Shown: in pieces, positions 53,896-64,000 of the stretch
Layout of the letters: every line of letters starts with the position of its first letter
Position numbering within the stretch: position 1 is the stretch's first letter
NCBI RefSeq assembly: GCF_037126465.1
Contig: NC_088201.1
Span: 126,976,665 to 127,040,664, forward strand
DNA from: Ornithodoros turicata
Taxonomy: Eukaryota; Arthropoda; Arachnida; Ixodida; Argasidae
Direction: 5' to 3'
Length of the DNA: 64,000 nt
The notes under the pieces: model-generated
What the model was told of the DNA's origin: nothing
Seen by the model: the letters and a program-made list of their open reading frames with translations, nothing else
Databases searched by the model: none
Translations under genes and position numbers: made by a program

Positions 53896-56800
53896 TTGAC
53901 GAAGTAAGCGGTGCTTAATTTTGCAGATTTTTGAGCAGAAATGCTGGTATCTGAGCACGGAGTAGATATATTTCTCTGCTCCCTGAGAAAAAAAAAATTG
54001 TGCGTCGTTTTCCAAGCAGACCGCGTTTAGTTTACGCGAAATAGAAAAATGAAGTTGTGTATGCTCTATGATGATCCGCCGCAGGCTTAGGCCTTCTCCC
54101 CGATCACCAGTGTTTTCGCTTTCGATGTCGCATGTCTAGACTTGTTCAGTAGCGTCTTTCTTGCTACAATTTTTACCCTCCGCTAATACCTTGTTCTTGT
54201 CGTCTTGTGTTAGCCGTTGAGCTTCATAGCGATGTGCGGTAACGCTACGATTATTCTTCAGCGCTCCATGTGTTTAATGCGTTGTGCTCTGTGCGTGCGT
54301 GCGTGCGCTTTTTTCCTGATTTGTGACGGCATCATGGCATGTCTGGACTTGTTTAGCAGTGTCTTTCTTGTTGCAGTTTTACCCGTCGCTAGCATCTTGT
54401 TGGTGTCATGTTGTGCTATAGCCGTCGAGTTTCGTTGCGATAAGCGGTGATTCTCCGGTTATTCCTGAGCGGTTCGACTAAAGCCTTTTCCCTGCTCACT
54501 TAAGGAAATTTGTGTATCCCTGTCCTGTGCTTTCTTTACGCAAGGGTAATGCGGTTGTGTATGTGGCATTATGCAATAGTTATCTGGTGGCAGAAATGGG
54601 TGTCTTTTTCTCAGTTTATTGGCGTGCGCTACGGTTTCTTGCAGTTACAGCTATTGGAGCACAAATGCGTGTAATTTTTCGCGGTTCTTTTCTCCTTTCA
54701 CTGCTTTTACTCAGAATGTAGATGAGGGGAAACAGTCAGCATCCAGGTAGGGCAGGAGAAAGCCGCTCGGCGGAGGAGAGTTCATGAGAATGGGATTTGT
54801 TTGTTTTTTGTTATATGTTGAGTGTCAGTACGCTTTCGTCGATATGTTGAGGAAGTCAGCCGTTATAGGTATTTGTGCAGAAATGCTGGTATCTGAGTGT
54901 GGAGTAGAAATTCCCATAAAGCACCTCTCTTTGTGCATTCCTGAGCTGCTGTGTGTGCGCGCGTACTTCTTTTTCCTGGTTTGCGACGTCATGATGGCAT
55001 GTTGGGGCTTGTTTAGCAGTGTTGCAATTTCACCCGCCGCTATTATCTTGTTGTTGTTATCTTGTGTTAGCCGCGTAGCGATGTCCGGTGACCTGAGGTC
55101 TTAAGCCTTTTCCCTGCTCACCTAAGGAAATTTGTGTATCCCTGTCTTGTGCTTTCTTTGTGACAATGCGTCTGTGTATGTGGCACTATCAGATACCAGA
55201 CATGAGTGTCTTTTTCTTAGTTTATTAGCATATGCTTCAGGTTTTTTTAAGTCAAGCACAAGTGCGCGCAATTTTTCGCTGCTCTCTTCCTCAAATCACC
55301 GATTTTACGCAGAAGAAAGTCGCATGGTGCAGCTGAGAAGAGGGTTTCTCTGATTGTTTGTTAGGTGCTGTTAGGAGCTCGGTATGTTGAGGAAGTCAGC
55401 TGTTAAAGGTATCCATGAAGAAATGCTTGCATCTGAGCGCAGGATGGGAATTCCTGAAGCACGGCACCCTCAGTGTAAATTAATTATTTTTGATGTGAGT
55501 CTGCTTCCCTGCATGACAAGGCTGAAATGGGAAGAGACAAAAAATTGGAGCGCTACATTAATAGCGATCCAAGTAATAGGGCAGTTATAGTTTCCATAGA
55601 AAGTAGAATTTTAATGGGCTCCTAAAATTATAGTTTAGTTGTAGTTTTTTCTAAACTGCAATGCAATAATCATTAATATAGTATAGGAATGCCATCGTGT
55701 TCCCGTAACGGCGTTCTGTCTTCTGCTTTGGCCTGCGCGAATGGAACTTTGCCCCCGGCTTTTGCGCCTTTTTGCTCGCAGGTGTAGCCCCAGACAACGA
55801 ATGCATGAGCATAGAAAGGGTCATGTATTACATAAGCCTGGAGGTGATGTTGAGTGGTCTCACTTATTATTTTAAAAGGGCAGTGGCAGTTTACTGTAAT
55901 TCTAATGACCATGATGAGCCTTTGGGGTGAAAATCGTTAATATGCGGGGTGCTTTTTTGTGAAATTTTAATGAGAGAATCAATGTCATTAAGAGTAGGAC
56001 AAAGGAAATAATCTTGCGATTCAATGAATGATAGGAGTCTTTGCCGCTGTCTTCTTCTTCAGACAGGATGTGATGACGTCACGCAGTCTGTAGCAATGCA
56101 TTGACCTTCACTGGAAAAAAAAGTGTAGCAGTAGAAAAATAGTGTGTATTGCCCTGGACGGATTTATGATGAGCACTGTTTTTGAATAAGAGGAGTGTGT
56201 GTGCATAGAAATTGTTTGGTGCTGGTTTCCTTCTTTGTTTCTTTTTCCCCCTTGTTGTCTGACAAACATGCGCTGACATGCCTGGGCTTGTTCTGACATG
56301 CTTTTCTTCTACATGCAGTTTTTTTTCTTTTTGTACAAGAAATATTCTTGACGATAGTGCTGCCTTGAATTCCTGTAGCTTAGGAATTCCTGTAGCCTAG
56401 GAATTAGTGTAGCCTAGAGCTATTCTTAATAATTTTGCGATTCATTTAGTTCAGAGAGTAACCGCAAGGGGGACAGGTGTGTGACTTTGTCTTGCTGAAC
56501 CATTTTTTCCCTGTACAATAAGACTTTGGGAATGAAATGCTACAATCTCCTCTTGTCTATGGTGCTCTTCTGCAATAGTTCCCTATGCAATCATTATAGT
56601 AGAATAAAGGAAATAATCTAGGGATAGTGATTCAATCAATAACAGGTCCCCTGTCTAGAGCGTACGCATCCTTGAGCCACGCACCTGCATGATGACGTCA
56701 TACCACGAGACTATTGTTTCAGGTTGACCTTGTCTAGAGGAGCATTAGTGAAAAAAAACAGTGTAGCCCTGAAACAATAGGATGACGTCACGACCAATGA

Positions 56801-58727
56801 GAACGGCCTGCAGGGGGCGCAAGGATTCACTTCTCTCTTGGACACTGATGGGTCTGGACACGCAAATTCTGCTCCTGGTAATTGCGTTGGCCGTCAGTGG
56901 AAGAGCGTAGCTTCGGTTGGGTTCTGTCCGCCTCTGATGGGGTGCGGATGTGTGGTTCGTCACTGGTGAATGGTGTTCGACGATGCGGGTGGATTTTGTG
57001 ACGAGCGGATTTACAATGAGGGAATGCTGTGAACGGGAAAAATGATGGTAAGTGTCTTTTCACTATGTTCAAGTGTTTGTTTTCCTCTGTTGCCCAGCAG
57101 TCGTGTGATTTGTCCTGACGTGTTCTGACATGCCCCGACCTGCATGCTTTCCTTTGTTGGCGCTTTGTATTTTTTCTTTTTTGACAAGGAACATTGTTGT
57201 CTTGACGATAGTGCTGCCCTGAGTTCTGCGCTTCTTTTTACCCGTACTCTGTGTTGATTTGTTGAGTGTCTAGTCCTCTTATTTGCCGTTGATAGAGTTA
57301 CATGTTAGGGTATTTTATTCTTTTGCAAGTCTCATTTAGTAAGACTTTGGAATTCCTACGATCAGCTTTCATGCATGGTGCTCTTCTGCAATAGTTTCCT
57401 ATTCAATCGTTATAGAAGAATAAAGGAACTAATCATGGGATAGTGATTCAATAAATAATAGGTCCCCTGTCTAGAGCGTACGCGTCCTTGAGCCACGCAG
57501 GTGCATGATGACGTCATACTGTGGCTTCATTGTAGATTGACCAAAGGAGCATTAGTGGAAAAAAACAGGGTAGTCCTGAGACAATAGGATGACGTCACGA
57601 CCAATGAGAACGGCCAGCAGGGGGCGCAGGAATGCTCTTCTCTCTTAGCCTCACGACCAATGAGAACGGCCAGCAGGGGGCACAGGAATGCTCTTCACTC
57701 TTAGCCTCTCGGAGGTGGTCGCCCCAGAGGGCGCTAGGAGCGCGTATGCGTAGCGGCCGCGAGCGGCGCCCCAGTCAGTTTCTCTCCGGCTGTCGCGGAA
57801 AGCAGACGTGCGCTCCCCGCGCTCGCTCAGTTTCTGGCTGGCTGTCACGGAGAGCAGTCGCATCGGTCTGCGCTCCTGCTGTGGTGAGGTGATTTGTTGT
57901 GTAACTAATGCTTTCGCCAACTTTGTTCCCGCTTTGTTTGCGATTTTCGTGCCAGTGCACGTCGGCTGCTGGTTGCTGTTGTCCGGGCATCCCCGCCATT
58001 TTCTATCTTCTTCTGCCTTGGGAACGTAGTAGCGCTGGCGTGATTCTTAATAATTTTGTTGTGAGATTAGTTGGGAAAGTAACCGCTAGGGGGTGCAGCT
58101 GTGGGGCTTTATACAGGAGAAAAAAACTATTATGAGTCAGTTCTCTGCCTGGCTGTCGGATAGAGCAGTCGCAACATTCTGCGCTCCTGTTGTGGTGGGA
58201 TCATTTGTTGTGTAACTAGTTCTATTTTCTTGTTAGCTATTGATGGTTTGCATACTCTTGCTTTCCCAGCCTCTGTATTACGAGTGTTTTTCTCCTTGCA
58301 TGTCCAGAGCTGTCCTAACTTGCCCAGACATGCCATGATGACGTCACAGCTGACGTCACAGGATGTCCGGAACTGGTGCTGCGATGCTTTGCAACCTGCC
58401 TCTGTGCTCCGTCGCCCAGCGACGGTCAGCGGCCGTTCCGGGCCGCTTTCTTCAAGATGACGTCGTTGATCTTCAACTAAACTCCTTCTCTCCACTCTAT
58501 TTCTATCTTTTCATTTTATTTTCTACCTATTTTTTTATTTTTTGTCAGCTCAAGTAGCCAGCAACTCACACAGTGGTCTGGACACGAGATAGACGTTCCC
58601 CAATTAATGTAATGACTCCCTGAATTATCCTAATTAATGTGGGGGTTCCAAATTGCTCTAATTGCTAATTAATGGCGTCCAGATGACTGTGTGACTTGCC
58701 GGCTTCTTGAGCTGATCCCATACTACT
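53756..58727 (-). repeat. right arm of the giant inverted repeat
   Basis: Reverse complement of 48275-53216. Internal modules recur in the same direction: GAAGTAAGC/GAAGTCAGC...GAAATGCTKGYATCTGAG at 53902, 54856 and 55391; GGCATGTCTGGACTTGTT-like segments at about 54130, 54338 and 54998; and CCCTGCTCACYTAAGGAAAT at about 54491 and 55112. The repeats therefore predate or accompany arm formation. Confidence 0.9.
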
Positions 58728-58733
58728 GCTTAC

Positions 58734-59359
58734 TACTTCAGTTCATGTTTGGCTTTTAAGCAACCCCCCTATTTGTGTTCTTTTCGTCGTACATTTCATT
58801 ATGAACCCATGTGTTTCACTGTTGTTCTAAACATGTCGAGCTCGTAATGGAGGTGATGGCGTTTGAATCTTTTTTGTAGCTTATACTAAAAATTCCGTAT
58901 TTATCTTCTTTACGCGAGTTGTATTTTGGTGAAGACCAACGCGGAAGATTATCACCTTGAGCGACTACTTTAGCCTGAAGCATCTACCCTTTCTCTTTCC
59001 TACTGGTTCCCACTATTGCACTCTAAAAGCACAACATTTGCCAATTACACTTTAAGAATTATTCACTGTCCCGAATGATATGATTCTTGCGCCAGAGTGG
59101 GAAAAAAGGGATGAGCACGACTTTTGGACATGATGCGCTAACGCGAATTCCCACAAAGAGCCGTAAACCTCTCGTTATGAACAAATTGGGATGGAGACAA
59201 GGATAACACCCACAATTGTAATTCTGCCGGACGATGTCTATGAGATAGAGCTCCGTTTTTGGAGTGTCAGCGATCCCAATGAGAAAAGTGCAAGCGGAGC
59301 GGAGTTGGGTGTACGCGCTGCGAACGGGGTCGTCAATAGACAAACCATGACAGCCATGC
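58734..59359. other. no gene recognised
   Basis: Lies between the giant inverted repeat and a LINE fragment. Only short frames without recognisable domains. Confidence 0.4.
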
Positions 59360-60860
59360 GAGACAAACATAGACAAACCATGCGAGCTATCCAAACAAAA
59401 TTAAACAACCCAATTGGTCGGTGTTCGCCCGAAGCCTTCGTCGCTGCGTTGGCGTTTCAAGAATGGCTGAAACACGGGAAGTCCTCGTTGAAGCTGGAGA
59501 ACTCCCGGTGGAGGTCCTCCGTGAGCGGGAAACGGTTCGAAACTTTCTACGTTTTGCGTGCGAACGTTCCCCGTCACCCACTCCTCAGGAAAATTCGGTA
59601 CCGTCCTGAAAGTGATTTCCATTGCGTTGCGCAGAGAACACGCCACGCTCTCATCGCTTCACACCTAGGACTGTCACACCACCGAACGCCCCCTGGTCTC
59701 TGCCTGTGCCACTCACCTTCACAAGTTTTCCTGACCTCCAGGTCCGCAGTGTTCAGGCTCCCCCTCAAGTCCTTCGAGCCCATTGTTATGCTTATGCTCT
59801 CGTAGACGCGAAGTTTTCCACCTCTATGCCGCTTACATCGATGGCGCATCTCAAAATGGCAAGTCCGCGTCAGCATTTGTCATCCCTGACGAAGGCGTTG
59901 TTCAAGGACGTCGCCTTTGGTATTGTACGTCATTCACAGCTGCAAAACTCTACGCCATACTTTTATTTTTGTAGCACATCCTTCCATCCCCCCCGTCCCC
60001 GGAATTGGGTGGTCTTCACTGACTCAGCATCTGCGCTGCAAGCAATTGAAAATTCTGGCATCCGAGGCTCTTCCGCACCGTTGGTTATGGATATGTTAAC
60101 CGCCTGCAAACTTGTCTACGAAGCAGGACATAGGCTCGCTCTCCACGGGGTTCCCGCCCATTGCGGTGTCGAAGGCAATGAAGTGGCGGACAGCTCCGCC
60201 GAGGCAGCTCTCTCGTCTCAGACACAGACGCGTATTGCACTGCTGAGAGGCGATCGGCGGTCCATACTTCAAAGCCTTGTGACTCCTCTGGCTACCCGCA
60301 AACGGACCGCCGACATACTACCCCCCATGCTGAGCAGAGTTGACCCAGCGCTCGCTTTTCGCATGCCAGCACATATCTCTCGTCAAGACGCCGATTAGTC
60401 CATCGAATGCGCCTCGACGTGGCCTTCACAGCACAGTGGCCCTACCACTTGAGACAAGTTAACTCTCCCCACTGCAGTAACTACGGTGCTTTTGAAGATC
60501 TCGAGCACATTCTTCTCCATTGCCCACACTACCACCCTTCCCGCTCCCCACTCTCCGCCTCCGTCAACGAGCTAGACTCCCGTCCCCTCTACCTCACGAA
60601 ATTGCTTGGCCCCTGTCCGCATTCAGCTCACCAACGCTCTGCCCTCAAGGCTCTCTTCGCCTGTTTGGATGCAACAGGACTTCGGTCCTCATTGTAACGG
60701 GACCCATTCCTTCATTCCCCGCTTCATCTCCAGCTTGCAGCCTGGTTGGCAGCCGTAGGTGCGTTCTTTTCGCTTGCACCTCCTGCACCAGGTCTGAACT
60801 GGGCTATTTGCGTGCTGCGCTTTCGTGTTGAAAAGAAAGGCATTACTAATAAAGTTCCTT
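59360..60860 (+). pseudogene. LINE ORF2 3' half (RNase H and zinc tail) with 3' UTR
   Basis: Frames shift repeatedly. AETREVLVEAGELPVEVLRE is the pre-RNase H helix region. LYAAYIDGASQNG and FTAAKLYAILLF give the first Asp and a Lys in place of the catalytic Glu. WVVFTDSASALQAIE gives the second Asp. ALHGVPAHCGVEGNEVADSS is the His/Asp region. The C-terminal zinc segment has LEHILLHCPHYHPSR and ends at 60697. AATAAA at about 60848 marks the 3' end. 5'-truncated and inactive. Confidence 0.85.
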
Positions 60861-60864
60861 TCAG

Positions 60865-61161
60865 TTGCAAAGTGCAGCTCCCGAAAACCCGTCTTGCGTG
60901 GAGTCTAAGGTAGTACAATCCAGTGCAAGTGAAAAGAATGCACCTTCTATTTCGTTCAGGGCGGTGACATCACAACACGTAAGGGCTCCTAACGAGCACG
61001 ATAGCCTCAACGAAGAAGCTAAACGGGAAGCAGAGATTGTGCCACAGCAGAGGGTCGATAAGGTTCTTCGTTTCGTTATTCCTAACGACTCGCTGAAGTT
61101 GGAGCTGCCAAAGAAAGATGGCGGCAGGATTCTTCGCTTGGGTGATCACACAAGCGGCTAA
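60865..61161 (+). CDS. possible orphan terminal exon
   Basis: A plus frame follows the acceptor-like CCTTTCAG at 60857-60864 and stays open for 98 codons to TAA at 61159-61161. Composition is protein-like and charged (RVDKVLRFVIPNDSLKLELP, then GGRILRLGDH). No domain is recognised and no upstream exon is identified. It directly abuts the LINE 3' end, so it may be the last exon of a host gene into which the LINE inserted, or chance. Confidence 0.3.
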   Translation: MQSAAPENPSCVESKVVQSSASEKNAPSISFRAVTSQHVRAPNEHDSLNEEAKREAEIVPQQRVDKVLRFVIPNDSLKLELPKKDGGRILRLGDHTSG

Positions 61162-61347
61162 CTGTGCCCCATGGACGTGATGGCGTCGGGATGCCTTTCA
61201 ACAGGACGAGACAGATTTTGTAAGGTTCTTCCGTCCCCCAAGAAACGCTGTCCGTACCGTTTGTGAGGACTTGCGACCGCATACTTCACGCCGTCTTGAT
61301 AGCTACGAGTGTTGTGAAGAACAACAAAGGCGAAATGGATGGCTATA

Positions 61348-63324
61348 CACTCTAAGAAAAAAAGGTGTAATTTTCTACCTTTTGGGGTAGAAGTGTGTTG
61401 TCACAGATTCTCAACCCTTCTGGGGTAGAAAGTGAGGGGTAGAAACACTTCTACCCCTTCATTTCTACCACACTGGTGGAACAGTTCTACCCCTGAGTGT
61501 GAAGAGAATTCTACCCTGTTAGTGGCAAGATTCTGCCCCTACATGGTTAACTGTTATTCCTCTGGGGGGTCTATCTTTTCTCTCCATATGGAAGACACCT
61601 CTACCCCAAGGATGAGAAATATCTGCCCACCTTGACGCTAAATATTCAACCATTCCCGGAAGACAGTTCTACCGTGAGTAGAACTGTTCTCCCTTATTGG
61701 AAGATAATTTTTTACCCGAAATGGTAAGAATCTCTGCTATTATTCGTGCTGTGCCTACTGGTGGCATATCTGTACCCGTAATGAGGGGCATTTAGACCTT
61801 GTAGGGAAATATTTACTCCGCCTTTCATGAAGGACGTCTGCCCTTTTGAGAAGAACTTGACGTATAGTATTTGTGTGGATAAGATAGAATATATACGTAG
61901 ACAACTGTTACTGATCACAGCATTTTATTAGCACGTCACAAATGGAATCGTACACTTGCGCTTACCAATGCGAAAGGTACATCCATTTTGAAGAAGTCTG
62001 AGCACGCAGACACGAAAGAAAACACGACACAACACAGACGACTCCATTGTTGCATCCATCAGACTGCACAGCACTTGCATGGACTGTCTTGCACATAAAT
62101 TCCACATGCATGCACCATAACAAGGGCATCGGGATAACTTCTGAGGGCTTGACGTTTCACAGTACTGTGTCGCTCTAAATACACACGAATCTTCACTCGG
62201 TGTGTAATATCTGCCCGGAGGAACACGTGGCAGGACGGATGATTTCAACTGAAATGTAAATGGCATTAATAGAGCATTTAAGACAAGCGATAAATAATAA
62301 CGACGGTACATGTTTCACTTCTCAGAAATATGTTTACATGTGTGATTCCCTCAGAAATAAGCATGCAAAAAGAAGGCTAACCCGGCAGTGGACAAAAGCC
62401 AAGAAAAAATAAATAAATATATAAATAACACAGCGCACATCTAAAAAACGATGACTCGAGCGATGAGTGCCTTCTCCCATCAAACAGTGCCTCACCGTAT
62501 GTTATGGCTCCGTTTCTTCATTTTCGAAGTGGATCCTGTAATCACATCCGGCGGGCGCTGATAAGGTGCCGTGCTAAGGTTGTCATGGTGACCTGCGTAT
62601 ATTACACAAACGCATTTGCTCATATTGCAGTTTCATAGGATGCTGAAAAAGTGTCAGACGACATGCCGGTCAACCCGAACACGCAATGCGCAAAACACAT
62701 CTGATCACTGCATATAAGACGCTCGGGAAGAAAAATCTTGAATATCAAAATTACTCACCTGATTCTGTCCTAACTACACCTTGCTTATGTTCATACCATT
62801 GCAGCTGAACCGATAACACCTTCCACCATGCAGATGCGAATACCCGACTCAGCATAGCCATTAGGCCGCACGCATGGCCTTCGGTGCAGCAATGTCCACG
62901 TGCAAACCGACAGCCTGTCACTTTCAGTGTTCGTCTCTATACTGACCCCTTTTACACAATCAGCGATTCCGCGCAAGCGCAGACACTCTGTGTTTGGTCG
63001 CTCTGGCTAATCTCTTGAACAGTGACCTCGAAGCTGGACCAAACGCCTTTGTGCGCAGGATTAGTAACCCTCAACTATTCTCGTCGCTAGAGTGACTCCA
63101 TTTACACTTCCATTAGTGACCCTGCTACGAAACACCCAAAAAGAAAAAAAGAGTCACTTGAACCCTGATAGTGACAAGATTGCCACAGTGGTTCTACCGT
63201 TAGGGGGAGAGAGTTGAGCAAAAGGGCAGAAACAGCACAACTTCAACCTGCAGTCGGTAGAGGGAAAATAGGTCGGGGAGAACTGTTGCGCTTCTACCCG
63301 TTTTCAACCTTTTTTCTTAGAGTG
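61348..63324. mobile_element. non-autonomous CACTCTAAG element (1.98 kb) with TCTACCCC repeats
   Basis: CACTCTAAGAAAAAAAGG at 61348 is mirrored by CCTTTTTTCTTAGAGTG ending at 63324. TA lies outside both ends. The left third carries more than ten TCTACCCC/GGGGTAGA variants, often paired head to head, and the right end repeats them weakly (GGTAGA..., TTCTACCCG). No transposase. Termini match the 13-kb EnSpm-like element in their first ten bases. Confidence 0.82.
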
Positions 63325-63601
63325 TAGTATGGATGGCCCTTTCGAATTCTTCTCTTTAATAGTACATTGCGGACACAGTGTTGGTGTTACAATGAATGTG
63401 AAGAGCAAAGCGTTCTGTACATTTCCTGACGTAGTTTGTCTTGAATAGTTCCATAACATTCTCTTACTTCGCGGCGCTGAAACGCACGGAATGTGCACGG
63501 AATTAAACCAGTTCACTGACGTTCTGTTCAATCTCATTAGAGAAACGTTTTATTGCGCTGCGAATTTATTTTAAGTCCACTGTTTATGAAGCATGACAGT
63601 A
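63325..63601. other. no gene recognised
   Basis: Short spacer. The 77-residue minus frame is not convincing. Confidence 0.4.
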
Positions 63602-63790
63602 CACTCTTAACTCGGTACCCTTTAGTAAAGGGTAAAAAATCGCAATATTTTACCCTCTATTTCAGAAGCTACCAGGTACCCTCTGAGCAGTACCTTTTAT
63701 AAAAGTTACAAGGAAACCCACTAATTAGAGGTTACGGCCTTCAATCCAGCACCTGCCCGTAAAGGTTACGCCAACGTGCGGCTTTTTATA
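63602..63790 (+). mobile_element. left end of another CACTCTTAA element
   Basis: TA then CACTCTTAACTCGG at 63600-63615. Repeats such as ACCCTTTAGTAAAGGGT (palindromic) and GGTACCCT follow. The right end is not in the window, perhaps displaced by the MITE at 63791. Confidence 0.5.
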
Positions 63791-64000
63791 CAGGATGTTC
63801 ATTTTTATTCGCAATAGAGTAGCGCTCATTTGGCAGGTGGATTATGTGAATTTTTGCTAATTAATCGATCCGTAGTTACAAACACATGCGTCAGGAAATG
63901 TCGGAAATGTTTGTAACTACGGATGGGTTAATTTGCGAAAATTAACATAACCCACCTGTCAAATGAGCGCTGCTTTGATGCGAATAAAAACAAACACCCT
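63791..64000. mobile_element. palindromic MITE, cut by the window end
   Basis: TA precedes CAGGATGTTCATTTTTATTC, whose complement closes the window (GAATAAAAACAAACACCCT). Arms of about 90 bp run through GTAGCGCTCATTTGGCAGGT and GTTACAAACA with a short loop near 63895. Ends resemble the CAGGGTG family at 3752 and 30615. Confidence 0.85.

Larger units (their letters stand above)
48275..58727. mobile_element. giant inverted-repeat element, 10.45 kb, 6-bp target duplication
   Basis: The first bases AGTAGTATGGGATCAGCTC are exactly complementary to the last bases ending CCCATACTACT. GCTTAC lies immediately outside both ends (48269-48274 and 58728-58733). Arms of about 4942 and 4972 bp surround a 539-bp spacer. 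Arms differ by scattered substitutions and small indels (for example a 9-10 base difference near 48307 versus 58690), so they are not exact copies. No integrase, polymerase, capsid or transposase frame is seen in either arm or spacer. Long terminal inverted repeats, AG...CT ends and a 6-bp duplication are what Maverick/Polinton elements show (known), but their genes are absent. Possibly a non-autonomous derivative. Confidence 0.85.

Noticed and set aside
51869..55104. Identical 106-residue and 69-residue frames in both arms of the giant inverted repeat (51869-52189 and 54784-55104; 52252-52461 and 54512-54721)
   Set aside because: Identity follows from the arms being copies. Codon positions are not preferentially conserved, the peptides are low-complexity and hydrophobic, and related DNA modules give related peptides without any recognised domain.
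48275..58727. Calling the giant inverted repeat a confirmed Polinton/Maverick or a viral genome
   Set aside because: Only termini and target duplication fit. No polymerase B, integrase, protease, ATPase or capsid frame is visible in arms or spacer.

Overview
The window is repeat-dominated eukaryotic DNA with spliced genes, GT-AG introns, AATAAA signals and no bacterial features. tRNA-headed SINEs, RNase H-bearing LINEs, a Penelope-like fragment and several DNA-transposon families suggest an arthropod, most likely a chelicerate such as a hard tick. That assignment is inference from repeat style, not a database match. I find no clear conserved host gene; nearly everything readable belongs to mobile elements, many nested in one another.

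Layout. 0-7 kb: a TA-flanked MITE; two copies of one hAT-like element, one inside the other in inverted orientation (1302-3386); a foldback MITE (3752-4891); a SINE. 7.3-8.5 kb: minus-strand LINE RNase H pseudogene. 8.5-21.05 kb: a plus-strand RNase H-type LINE split by a GGCCAA-rich element (10626-12170), a 70-bp micro-insert and a 6.4-kb PIF/Harbinger element (14483-20868). The Harbinger element carries a transposase with internal stops, an intact four-exon MADF-type partner gene and a 103-bp minisatellite. 22-30 kb: LINE tails, RT and Penelope fragments, a perfect palindrome, a P2RX7_C-like remnant and a minus-strand LINE. 31.9-33.4 kb: 3' part of a Ty3/gypsy element. 33.45-46.42 kb: a 13-kb EnSpm/CACTA-like element flanked by TA, with an uninterrupted TNP2-type transposase (887 aa), an intact five-exon SAM-domain gene (517 aa) and further nested elements. 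46.7-47.5 kb: a second P2RX7_C-like gene. 48275-58727: a 10.45-kb giant inverted repeat. 59-60.9 kb: LINE 3' half. 61.3-64 kb: short TIR elements.

Most notable are the giant inverted repeat and the micro-inserts. The giant repeat has two arms of about 4.95 kb, a 539-bp spacer, AG...CT termini and a 6-bp target duplication GCTTAC. It has no recognisable genes and is built of decayed tandem modules rich in TGACGTCA. Its termini and duplication length fit the Maverick/Polinton rule, yet no Polinton gene is present. The micro-inserts are three insertions of 46-70 bp with 11-14 bp target duplications and a shared core, each inside another transposon. The EnSpm-like element may be the autonomous source for several TIR elements here that share TA-flanked CACTCT termini.
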